Source: Anaerocolumna sp. | Lineage (GTDB): Bacteria; Bacillota; Clostridia; Lachnospirales; Lachnospiraceae | NCBI GenBank assembly: GCA_029239455.1 | Contig: JAQZAX010000003.1 | Coordinates: forward strand, 1 to 40,196 | Direction of reading: 5' to 3' | Length of the DNA: 40,196 bases | Part shown: piece after piece, positions 1 through 9,000 of the stretch | Position numbering within the stretch: position 1 is the stretch's first letter | Layout: the number at the start of each line of letters is the position of its first letter | The notes under the pieces: generated by a model | What the model was told of the DNA's origin: nothing | Seen by the model: the letters and a program-made list of their open reading frames with translations, nothing else | The model's database searches: none | Translations under genes and position numbers: made by a program

Positions 1-1
1 A

Positions 2-850
2 ATGATTTATAATGTGTATTTAGTGGCCTTTTCGGCGAGTATTGCCTGTATTATTGTCATGGGTTACGGTATCGGTTATATTAAAAAGCATTTAAAGTGG
101 ATGGAAGAGGAAAAAGATAAGGCAACTACGGAAGGCAGAAAAAAGCAGTTAGTAAATTTAAAAAATCAAAGTACGGAAAATACATATAAATTTTCCATTA
201 TTGTTTTCACTTTTTTATGTGTGGAAGCAACCTGTCTGATCGATATCATAGTGAAAAGTTTAATACTGAAAAGATTAATGCCGAATTGTTTACTAACGAA
301 TAAGGAGCTATATGCTATAATAGAAGATGTAATTAACGGCGGATTTATAATATTGGTTGGTATGATAGTTTCAAGCTTTCTGATGAAGAAAGTGATAAGA
401 AGAATAAATATAATACCGGATACGGACCCGGTTAGTATAACAAACAATTCAATGAAAAATAACCTGTATAATAAAAGAGAAAGATTGGTTAACCAGCTTA
501 CCTTCTCTTATTCCCTGGCTAATTGTGTAATAATTATCGGATTAATTATAATACAGTTATATGATTATGCGGTCACCTGGGGATTTGTATTAGCAGGTAA
601 ATTTATATGGTTTGGAATCTATGATGTATCAAATGCGGATGATAGAAAAGAAAAAAATAAATATTCCCCGTTATTGTATGAGAAGATAATCTATATTGCA
701 ATTTCAGCTTATTTTCTTGTATATATGATAAGTCTGCAGTATAAACTTGAAATTGTGAGCGATATTATTATGGGGTCGGGGATAGCATTTATACTGTCAG
801 GTCTTATAATATATACCGCTGATATGATAATTAGGAAAATACATAAGTAA
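2..850 (+). CDS. Multi-pass membrane protein of unknown function (5' end uncertain)
   Basis: I do not recognise this family. The frame is open from the first bases of the window, so the ATG at base 2 may be the true start or an internal methionine. The 282-residue translation has about seven hydrophobic segments, at roughly residues 4-26, 63-88, 108-130, 165-188, 190-208, 228-246 and 253-276. A charged, Lys/Glu-rich loop lies between the first two. No catalytic motif is visible. It ends about 100 bases before the AraC-type regulator on the same strand, so the two could be linked, but nothing shows this directly. Confidence 0.6.
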   Translation: MIYNVYLVAFSASIACIIVMGYGIGYIKKHLKWMEEEKDKATTEGRKKQLVNLKNQSTENTYKFSIIVFTFLCVEATCLIDIIVKSLILKRLMPNCLLTNKELYAIIEDVINGGFIILVGMIVSSFLMKKVIRRINIIPDTDPVSITNNSMKNNLYNKRERLVNQLTFSYSLANCVIIIGLIIIQLYDYAVTWGFVLAGKFIWFGIYDVSNADDRKEKNKYSPLLYEKIIYIAISAYFLVYMISLQYKLEIVSDIIMGSGIAFILSGLIIYTADMIIRKIHK

Positions 851-950
851 TAAACCATTATCTATGATAAGAAATACCTCTCTTTATGGTGCATCAAAGG
901 AGAGGATTATTTTAAGAATCTGCTTTATAGTAAGGGTAGGAGATGACAAG

Positions 951-1790
951 ATGGATTGGATAAAACGTTTCAATAGTGCAATAAATTATATGGAAGAACA
1001 CATGAGAGATGAGATTAATTATGAAGAGGCTGCGAAAATTGCCTGCTGCTCTCTTTACCATTTTCAAAGAATGTTTTCATACATGGCAGGCATACCGCTT
1101 TCAGATTATATACGGCGAAGAAGAATGTCGTTAGCAGCAGTAGATTTGCAAAGTGGAGGCAAGGTCATAGAGATTGCCTACAAATATGGCTATGATTCAC
1201 CGACTGCATTTAACCGGGCTTTTCAGTCGGTTCATGGAATCGCACCTTCTAAGGCTAAGTCAGCCGGTACTATATTAAAGGCCTATCCTCCTGTCAGCTT
1301 CAAGCTTATAATAAAAGGAGATGTATCGATGGATTACAGAATTGAAAAGAAAGGGGCTTTTCGTATTATCGGAGTATCTATGCCCCTGGAGAAAGAGATT
1401 GAGAAAAACTTTGAAGCAGTGCCAAAAATGTGGCAGACTGCGGCTATGGATGGAACAATACCAAAGCTGATGTCTAAGATGAATGGAACTCCCATGGGGG
1501 TATTAGGTGTCAGCGCATGCAATGATACCAACGACTGGAGGTATTTTATTGCCGTAGCAAGTACCCATCCAACCGAGGACACTCTGGAGGAATACCAGAT
1601 ACCTGCATCCACCTGGGCAATATTTACGGGAGAGGGTACAGGCATCTCCATTCAGGAACTGGAAAAAAGAATCGTTACTGAGTGGCTCCCTACCTCCGGA
1701 TATGAATATGCCAATGCACCTGATATAGAAGTATATTTGACGCCGGATCCTGTAAATCAAAAATACGAAGTATGGATACCGGTAAAGTAA
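951..1790 (+). CDS. AraC-family regulator with GyrI-like effector-binding domain
   Basis: A 279-residue transcription factor. Residues about 5-105 form the double helix-turn-helix of the AraC/XylS family: the first helix pair contains YEEAAKIACCSLYHFQRMF and the second EIAYKYGYDSPTAFNRAFQ. Residues about 125-279 resemble the GyrI/Rob-type ligand-binding domain, which in related proteins binds small lipophilic or drug-like molecules. The start at ATG 951 is chosen because AGGAG at 938-942 lies 8 bases upstream; an earlier in-frame ATG at 864 would add 29 residues unlike the family and lacks a good ribosome binding site. Palindrome R1 begins 5 bases after the stop. Target genes and ligand cannot be read from the sequence. 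Confidence 0.9.
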   Translation: MDWIKRFNSAINYMEEHMRDEINYEEAAKIACCSLYHFQRMFSYMAGIPLSDYIRRRRMSLAAVDLQSGGKVIEIAYKYGYDSPTAFNRAFQSVHGIAPSKAKSAGTILKAYPPVSFKLIIKGDVSMDYRIEKKGAFRIIGVSMPLEKEIEKNFEAVPKMWQTAAMDGTIPKLMSKMNGTPMGVLGVSACNDTNDWRYFIAVASTHPTEDTLEEYQIPASTWAIFTGEGTGISIQELEKRIVTEWLPTSGYEYANAPDIEVYLTPDPVNQKYEVWIPVK

Positions 1791-1795
1791 AAACT

Positions 1796-1869
1796 GGTGT
1801 CAGGCACCCTTACAAATTTCTTACGAAATCTTTGGATTTCGTAAGAAAAACGTAAGGGTGCCTGACACC
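1796..1869. repeat. R1, dispersed palindrome, type B core
   Basis: The 74-bp element has ends GGTGTCAGGCACC and GGTGCCTGACACC. The core carries CTTACAAATTTC and TTACGAAA on the left and the matching TTTCGTAAG and GTAAGGG on the right. It begins 5 bases after the AraC-like stop codon and sits upstream of the SGNH gene. Type B cores do not contain the early TGA found in type A. Confidence 0.95.
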
Positions 1870-1939
1870 GTTTTTATTGTATACTAAACCAATAACTTAC
1901 CAAACCACTACAATAGTATTTGCACATAGGAGGAAAGAA

Positions 1940-3241
1940 ATGTTAATACGAAAGAATGCGTGCAGCAAAATAATCCTGGGGTTGATAATATTTAGTGTTA
2001 TGCTTTTCAGTCATTACAGGACGATCCAAGTTAAGGCATCAAGTAGCAACAATTATCTTGTACTTGTTCAAAATAGTGATAAGACCTGGACAGCATATGA
2101 AGATGTGATGGAACAATCTTCAGGAGGCAACCTGATGATTCAGGCTAAACCCATAGCTCTGGCACTTAATATGAAATATATCGAACGCAGTGATGGCACA
2201 TTTAGAATCAAGCGAAGTACCTATAGATATAATACTTATACCATAGGGGAAAGAAAATATTCCTTTAAAAGCAGCAGCACTTTAAGTACTGTTCGGACAG
2301 CAGTTTATGCCCCATATATTAGCCATGTGAGCGGAAAAGCATTGATCCACTCAAGTACCATAAATTCCATGGTTTATAATAAATATTTTAGTATTGCTAA
2401 CGCAGCTGAGTTTAGAGCGAAAGGGTACCGTGGCGTGGCATGTTTTAGTATCTATGGGGAGATAACGGAAGTTCCTTCCATAGATGAAGTTGTAAATTCA
2501 TTTGGTGAGAAGTATTTTGAAGGCACCGATCTGGTAGAAGTAGTTCCTATAGATCAGGAGACAGAGAACCAAGGCTCAGGTAGTTCAGGTAGTGAGTGGC
2601 AGCAGGAAGTTGAAAAACTCACTTACCAGACAGAGAATAAACTCATATTCGTTGGAGACTCAAGATTCAACAATATGAGCCGGTGGGTGCAGCCAAGTGT
2701 AAATTCTGAGTTTATTGCCAAGAATGGAATCGGTTATGAATGGTTTTTGAATGTTGCAATTGATGAAGTGACGGAATTGATAAAACCGGGTGATGTTATT
2801 ATTGTGTGGTTAGGGGTAAATGACTATTATTCCACCAGCTATGGCAGTGATTCCTGGCTGGCTTACGCTGAAACCATTAATAATTTGGCTAACGAAGAGT
2901 GGGCGGACTGCAAGGTGTATGTTTCAGAAGTAGGCTATGTGGATTCTAATCGTATCTATGATTATTACGGTAAATACAAAATGATGAATGTTTCCCAGTT
3001 GGGTTACGAATATGAGATAAACGGAATTCAGGAGTTCAATGAAATGCTAAAGAGTAATCTAAATGAGAATATAACCTGGATTGACACCAATGCGGTAATT
3101 GGCATAAATAGTAATGACTATGAATTGACCCCGGTATCGTATTGGCTTACCAGAGGTAATGGCAAGAAGGATGGTATACACTACGGGAAAGACGTAAGTG
3201 TTGCGTTATATAACCATTTTGTAGATGCGATATTTAAATAG
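1940..3241 (+). CDS. Exported SGNH/GDSL-like hydrolase with N-terminal stalk-like domain
   Basis: A 433-residue protein with a signal peptide-like N-terminus (basic start, hydrophobic stretch at about residues 11-25). Residues about 35-150 resemble the copper-amine-oxidase-N / stalk-type domain of exported Clostridia proteins. The C-terminal half carries SGNH hydrolase signatures: GDSR with the candidate nucleophile Ser241, GVND with Asn294, and DGIHY with Asp411 and His414. It probably removes an ester-linked group from a cell-surface glycan or other extracytoplasmic substrate; the substrate is unknown. ATG 1940 is used because AGGAGG at 1928-1933 precedes it by 6 bases. The upstream in-frame ATG at 1877 lies only 7 bases beyond R1 and has no such site. 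The last base of the TAG stop is the first base of palindrome R2. Confidence 0.85.
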   Translation: MLIRKNACSKIILGLIIFSVMLFSHYRTIQVKASSSNNYLVLVQNSDKTWTAYEDVMEQSSGGNLMIQAKPIALALNMKYIERSDGTFRIKRSTYRYNTYTIGERKYSFKSSSTLSTVRTAVYAPYISHVSGKALIHSSTINSMVYNKYFSIANAAEFRAKGYRGVACFSIYGEITEVPSIDEVVNSFGEKYFEGTDLVEVVPIDQETENQGSGSSGSEWQQEVEKLTYQTENKLIFVGDSRFNNMSRWVQPSVNSEFIAKNGIGYEWFLNVAIDEVTELIKPGDVIIVWLGVNDYYSTSYGSDSWLAYAETINNLANEEWADCKVYVSEVGYVDSNRIYDYYGKYKMMNVSQLGYEYEINGIQEFNEMLKSNLNENITWIDTNAVIGINSNDYELTPVSYWLTRGNGKKDGIHYGKDVSVALYNHFVDAIFK

Positions 3242-3315
3242 GTGTCAGGCACCGTGAACAAAGTGTGAACAAATGTACTGTATTTGTTCACACTTTGTTC
3301 ATGGTGCCTGACACC
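3241..3315. repeat. R2, dispersed palindrome, type A core
   Basis: A 75-bp hairpin. The arms GTGAACAAAGTGTGAACAAAT and ATTTGTTCACACTTTGTTCAT pair fully except the outermost G/T position. Its first G completes the TAG stop of the SGNH gene. The jetA promoter -35 starts 6 bases beyond its end. R2 and R3 are the only copies carrying AAAGT in the arm. Confidence 0.96.
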
Positions 3316-3321
3316 TTTTAG

Positions 3322-3350
3322 TTGATAAAACCATAGAAAACCCTTATAAT
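3322..3350 (+). promoter_or_regulatory. Predicted SigA promoter of the Wadjet operon
   Basis: TTGATA at 3322-3327 and TATAAT at 3345-3350 are separated by 17 bases. This near-consensus vegetative promoter starts 6 bases after palindrome R2 and about 80 bases before jetA, so the operon is probably transcribed constitutively and independently of the gene upstream. Confidence 0.75.
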
Positions 3351-3432
3351 GTTTAATAACTTAACTACCAGCTAAACCACCAACCGAAACCCAGCAGAAC
3401 TAACCGAAACCAGACGAAGCAAGGAGATTTTA

Positions 3433-4914
3433 ATGAACCTATCAGAGAAACAAGTAAAGCCTATAATTGAGACCAAGTATCTGACTGCAGATAATGTGTC
3501 CAGGTACCGTGCTATCCTGCGTTTCTTTTATCTTCAGTATGAGAAGATAAAATACTGGCTCTACCAGGAAGATGTTTTTGAGGAAATGATATCCCATGAC
3601 ATATTTCGGGACTATACCATGGAACAGTGCAGGCAGGATTTGGATGCATTAGTTGGCTGGAACAATCTGTCTCCCATGCAGGATACCAAAAAAGTTACAT
3701 CCATAGAAGCCTTTAAGAATAAAAAGTTTCGCTATCAGCTTACAGAATATACAGTGGAAATAGAGAGAATGGCCATCAAACTGGAGAATCTGTTTGTAGA
3801 GGGAGCCTCTTTAGAACCAACCTTGTTAGAGAGAATACGAAAGAATCTGTCTCAGATTACTTCTATTAAAAATGAAGAAGATTCAAAGATTTATACCTGG
3901 TGGAGCGATTTAAGTAATGACTTTATCAGACTGAATCAAAATTATCAGGATTACATCAGGGACTTAAGCAGCCTGCGAGCGGAAGAGATGATGAAATCAA
4001 GAGAATTCTTAATTTTTAAAGATAAGTTAATAGAATATTTAAGAACATTTGTAAAAAGTTTGCAAATGAACTCTGGAACCATAGAAAAGCACCTCCTTGA
4101 CGTTACGGGGGAGGAATGGGAAATAATAGCGGGCAAAATAACTGCTTACGAAATGTCGATTCCCAGATTAGAGATTGAACGTAAAGAGAGCGACATCAGA
4201 GAGAAAATTGATGGGCGATTTGAAAGCATTAAGGAATGGTTTATCGGAAAAGATGCAGACTCCAATGAGGCAAGTCATTTGTTTGATACCACCAACGAAA
4301 TCATCCGCAAGATTACCAGATATGCGGCACAGATAGCGCAAATGTACGGAAGTGGGGCAAACCGTAAGGAAGAATATCAAAAACTATGTCAGATATTTTC
4401 CAGATGTTGTGATATCAATGAAGCCCATAAACTTTCCGCTTATGTTTTTGGAATAGAAAGACCAATCCATCTAAAGGGCGACTTTATTCGTGAAACAGAT
4501 AGTATCAATAGTGGTGTGTACGAAGAAAATCCATTTTCACTGACCGTAGTGCCAAGAGTTAGAAACTACAGGGAGAAGTCGAACCGAAGCCATATCAGGG
4601 AACATACTGCAGAGAAAGAGGAAGTCAAACAGAATATGTTGTTAACCATCGAAAAGGAGCGCCAACTAGTAAATAGCTATATTATAGATAACCAGATTGT
4701 ATTTGCGAAACTGCCGGTGATTGAGCCGGAGGTCAGGAATGTTTTACTACGGTGGTTGTCAAAAGCATTGGAACATAAGAGTAAATCTGCCAAAACAGAG
4801 GATGGAAGACAATACAAAATAGAGCTGGATGATTCGGAGAAACAGTGCGAATTAAGATGTAGGGACGGAATTTTTAATATGCCTGCTTACAAGCTGATAT
4901 TTACTGAGGGGTAA
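3433..4914 (+). CDS. jetA: Wadjet defence protein JetA (DUF5716-like)
   Basis: A 493-residue protein starting at ATG 3433, with AAGGAG 6 bases upstream. The N-terminal region (YRAILRFFYLQYEKIKYWLY) matches my memory of the Wadjet JetA family annotated as DUF5716. The rest is helical and charged, consistent with the kleisin-like role of JetA, which bridges JetC ATPase heads. Wadjet is an SMC-like complex known to restrict plasmid transformation by extruding and cleaving circular DNA. The gene is first of four tightly packed genes; jetB begins 4 bases after its stop. The DUF5716-type JetA suggests a subtype other than the DUF3375 type I, probably type III, but subtype needs a profile search. 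Confidence 0.9.
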   Translation: MNLSEKQVKPIIETKYLTADNVSRYRAILRFFYLQYEKIKYWLYQEDVFEEMISHDIFRDYTMEQCRQDLDALVGWNNLSPMQDTKKVTSIEAFKNKKFRYQLTEYTVEIERMAIKLENLFVEGASLEPTLLERIRKNLSQITSIKNEEDSKIYTWWSDLSNDFIRLNQNYQDYIRDLSSLRAEEMMKSREFLIFKDKLIEYLRTFVKSLQMNSGTIEKHLLDVTGEEWEIIAGKITAYEMSIPRLEIERKESDIREKIDGRFESIKEWFIGKDADSNEASHLFDTTNEIIRKITRYAAQIAQMYGSGANRKEEYQKLCQIFSRCCDINEAHKLSAYVFGIERPIHLKGDFIRETDSINSGVYEENPFSLTVVPRVRNYREKSNRSHIREHTAEKEEVKQNMLLTIEKERQLVNSYIIDNQIVFAKLPVIEPEVRNVLLRWLSKALEHKSKSAKTEDGRQYKIELDDSEKQCELRCRDGIFNMPAYKLIFTEG

Positions 4915-4917
4915 GTC

Positions 4918-6066
4918 ATGAATATACTAGAAGAGCTAATGAATGAGCGCTGGATTGTTAAAGCGAAGGATAAAGATAAATACTATTATATTAAGGATAA
5001 CATTGGAGAGCTAAAGAAGTTTCTTGCAGAAAAACTAGGATATCATATATTTGTGACTCCGGCAATGATTAAGCTTGAGAAGATTCCAGGAAAAGCAGAG
5101 AACTGGATGGGAGTGGAGGATTTTACGGATCCCATAGAATATGGATTTCTTTGTATCATTCTTATGTTTTTAGAAGATAAAGAGGCGGAGGAACAATTTG
5201 TATTGTCTCAGCTTACAGAATATATTTCATCTAAATACCAGGATGCAGAAATTGATTGGACAAAATACCACACCAGAAGGCAACTAATTCATGTAATAAA
5301 ATTTTGCTTAAAGAATTCTTTATTTACTATTGATGATGGCACAGAAGAAGAATTCTCCTCCAACTATGAGGCAGAAGCGCTTTATGCCAATACAGGATTA
5401 TCAAGGTATTTTATGAGAAATTTTACAACTGATATTATGGGTTACTCAAAACCTAAGGACTTTGAGAATAGTGAATGGATGGATATGAATCAGGACCGCG
5501 GATTTGCCAGACGCCACAGAGTTTACCGTAGAATACTAATGTCTATGGGTGTTTATAGTGAAGGTACAGAGGATGAAGATTTTGTATATATCAAACACTA
5601 CCGTAATATGATTGAAAATGATTTGGAGCAATATCTAGATTGCAATCTTCAGGTTCATAAAACCAGCGCTTATCTAGTGATTGGGAAAGATGGAGAATTA
5701 GGAAGAACATTTCCGGAGAATAACACACTTTCAGATATTATTCTGTTATTTCATAATATGATTCGCCAGAAGGTGACACAGGGAATTCTAAATGCCTCAG
5801 TTGATGAAAACATGGATATGTCCCTTGCCGGATTTGAACAGCTCATAAATGAATTCAGACAAAAATACCGAAGTGGATTTATTAAGACATATCGGGATAA
5901 AACCAGCGGAGAATTTACAGAATTGCTTAAAAAATATATGATATTTATGGAAATGATACAAATAGACTTGATACACAACCAGGTTACCATTCGACCAATT
6001 GTGGGGAAAATAACAGGCCAGTATCCAGAGGATTACAAGATGGAGGAAAGTAACGATGCAGAATAG
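4918..6066 (+). CDS. jetB: Wadjet defence protein JetB (DUF4194-like)
   Basis: A 382-residue protein placed exactly where JetB belongs, between jetA and the SMC-like jetC. The C-terminal part (residues about 180-370) resembles DUF4194 proteins, which act as the KITE-type winged-helix partners binding the kleisin in MukBEF/Wadjet complexes. No catalytic motif is expected and none is seen. The start ATG 4918 follows the jetA stop by 3 bases, with GAGGGG within the jetA end as ribosome binding site. Its last 11 bases overlap the start of jetC, which suggests translational coupling of the two subunits. Confidence 0.88.
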   Translation: MNILEELMNERWIVKAKDKDKYYYIKDNIGELKKFLAEKLGYHIFVTPAMIKLEKIPGKAENWMGVEDFTDPIEYGFLCIILMFLEDKEAEEQFVLSQLTEYISSKYQDAEIDWTKYHTRRQLIHVIKFCLKNSLFTIDDGTEEEFSSNYEAEALYANTGLSRYFMRNFTTDIMGYSKPKDFENSEWMDMNQDRGFARRHRVYRRILMSMGVYSEGTEDEDFVYIKHYRNMIENDLEQYLDCNLQVHKTSAYLVIGKDGELGRTFPENNTLSDIILLFHNMIRQKVTQGILNASVDENMDMSLAGFEQLINEFRQKYRSGFIKTYRDKTSGEFTELLKKYMIFMEMIQIDLIHNQVTIRPIVGKITGQYPEDYKMEESNDAE

Positions 6067-9000
6067 CAAATGGGTGATTCACAGAATCGGACTGATTGAT
6101 TTCTGGTATTATGACGAGGAAGAATTTCATTTTCTGGATGGAAGATTATTACTCCGAGGAGCCAATGGTTCTGGTAAGTCAGTTACCATGCAAAGTTTTA
6201 TTCCCCTTCTTTTGGATGGAAACAAAGCCTCTGAGCGATTGGACCCATTTGGCTCTAAAGCTAGAAAGATTGAAAATTATCTGTTAGAGGAAAATGATGA
6301 CAGGGAAGAGAGAACCGGATATCTCTACATGGAATTCAAACGAAAAGAAAATGACACCTTTCTGACCATTGGAATCGGTCTTCGCGGACGAAAATATAAA
6401 AAGCTTGAATCCTGGTATTTTTTCTTATCAGATGGAAGAAGAGTAGGAAAAGACTTCTTCCTGTATAAGGATATGGACCACAAAATAACCCTTAGCAAGG
6501 TTGAACTAAAGAACCGCATTGGTGAGGGCGGTAAAGTTTTTGAGAGCCAGAAGGAATACATGGAATATGTAAATGAACAACTCTTTGGATTTGATTCCGC
6601 AGAAGAATATAAGGAACTGATTAATTTATTGATTCAGCTAAGAACACCTAAGCTTTCTAAGGAATTTAGACCAACGGTAATCAATGAGATTCTGAGTAAT
6701 TCCCTGCAGACACTATCGGAGGATGACCTGCGTCCCTTGTCAGAAGCCATTGAAAATATGGATGCACAGAAGACAAGTCTTGACAATCTGCTAGATGGCA
6801 AAAAAGCAGCGGACAGAATTAAATTCATATATGATGACTATAATAAAGCGGTTCTTGTTGAAAAGGCATCGAAATACAAAAGCTGTAAGGATAATAAATT
6901 GCAGCTGGAAAGACAGCTTGCCGATGGCAAGGCAAATTTAAATGCAAAAAGTGAACAGCTAGAACAAACGAATTTAAAAGGACAGGCTCTGGAAGAAGAG
7001 CAGAAAATCTTAGAGGAACAAAAGAAGAACCTTGAGAAAAACGATGCCCTTTTATTAAGGGAACAACAACTGGCACTGCAACAGGAGATAGAAGAGCGAA
7101 CAAAGAATCTGGCGGTAAAGGAGAAGAACCTGGAAGAAAAAGAAATCAGGCAGAAAACCTTGGAAGTGGATGCTAAGAAAAAGCAGCAAACAGCAGAAAT
7201 TCTCGGGAATGATATTCATCAGAAACTAAGTGAAATGAGGGAAGACCTACAGGGAGTAACCTTTGATGAACATGAATTTATGGTTTCTGAATTAAAGGAA
7301 GAGATGAAAAAGCCCTACGGATTTGCTACCATTGAAGCCATGGCAGGAAAGCTCCTAGACCGGATTAGCACTGCCATTGATAAATGGAAAGACCAGGAAC
7401 GCCTCAGTGAAATATACGACATCCAGTTAAAGGAGTTAGAGGATAAGAAAAAGGAACGGGACACCCTTGAAAGAGAGGAAGCCCAGGCCCAAACTCAGCT
7501 GACGGAAGTAAAAAATGAGCTGATTGAGAACCTATATGGCTGGGAGAAAAACAATGAAGAACTAAAACTTTCAAGAGAACGGTTACAATTATGTACGGGT
7601 CTTATTGACCGTTTTGATGAATCTGCAGATTATGCTGTAATCAGGGAAGAAATCAGGGATGCGAAAACAGAATATAGTTCGGGATATCAGGAAGCAATTG
7701 TTAAGAGTGAGCATGATCTGAAATTACAGATTCAGGAGGAAGAGGAGAAAAAGTCACTCCTTAATGATTGGATGAACCGTAAGGACCCGGAACCTGAGAA
7801 ATCAAATGCAGTTACGAGAAACCGTGATAAATTAAGGGGTCTAAATATACCATTCTATCCCTTTTACAAAGTTGTGGATTTTGCAACTGGGATTGACAGC
7901 GAGAAAGCGGACAGGCTGGAAGAAGCATTATTAGAAATGGGTATTTTAGATGCCATAATTGTACCTGGGCATTATAAAGAAAAAGTATACCAGTGTGACT
8001 TAGGGTTTTGTGACAAATATATTTTTGCTGATATCAGCCAGGTAAAAGAGAATATTAGCAGTGTGCTTGAGCTAGATAATGAGATTGATAATATTATATT
8101 ATTTCAGGAGTTGTCCGCTGTTTTAAGAGGAATCGGGGTAGTTAGCGGTGAAAGTACCTTTATTAGGGAAGACGGCACCTATGGAATCGGAATCCTAAAA
8201 GGAACGGTAACAGGCCAATATAAAGCAAAATATATCGGTGTAAAGGCAAGGGAAAAATACCGTCTGGAAATGATAGCTTCCTTGGAAATGCAGGTAAATG
8301 AGGCATTTGCAAAGAGGCAAGAAATCGAAGTGAAAATTAAGAAATTACATTTATCCAAAGAACAGTTAGAAATGGAATTTCAACAATTTCCCTCAGGTGA
8401 AGACCTAAAGGTTGCAGCAAAAGAATGCGCTGATATCAAAGCAAAATTAGGATATATCGGTGATGAAATTAAAAAACGAGAAGAAAGAGCCCAGGAAATA
8501 TATCTAAAACTTACCCAGATAAAGCAGGAAGTTGTTACTTTATGCAGTGAAATCTATATTAAACCGGGGCTTACAGCATTAACGGAGGCTTTTAGCTCCA
8601 TAAAACAGTATCTCTCAAATCTATATTCACTTCATAGAATGCATTTAAATTATATTCATGAAGAAGAATTGCACCTCTCCCTTTGTAATCAGATTGAGGA
8701 TTTGGAAGCAGATTTAGATGATATTCGTTACGAACTAAATATGCAGCAGCGTAAGATACGAGAAACCGGAGGAAAATTGGAGGCATGTACAAAACAGCTG
8801 GAATTAACCAATTATAGTCAGATAAAGGATCAATTAGACTTTTGTATTATGCGGTTACTCGCACTGCCAAAAGAAAAAGAGGAAACGATTGTCCTGGCAA
8901 CGAATCTCAAAAGCGAAATTGCAACAGGGGAATTGCAGAATAAACGCCTGATAGAAGAAGGGAAGCGTGCAGAACAACTGCTAGCACTTCTTAACAGGGT

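Noticed and set aside
864-950. Longer N-terminus for the AraC-like regulator
   Set aside because: The extra 29 residues do not look like the family and ATG 951 has a well-placed AGGAG.
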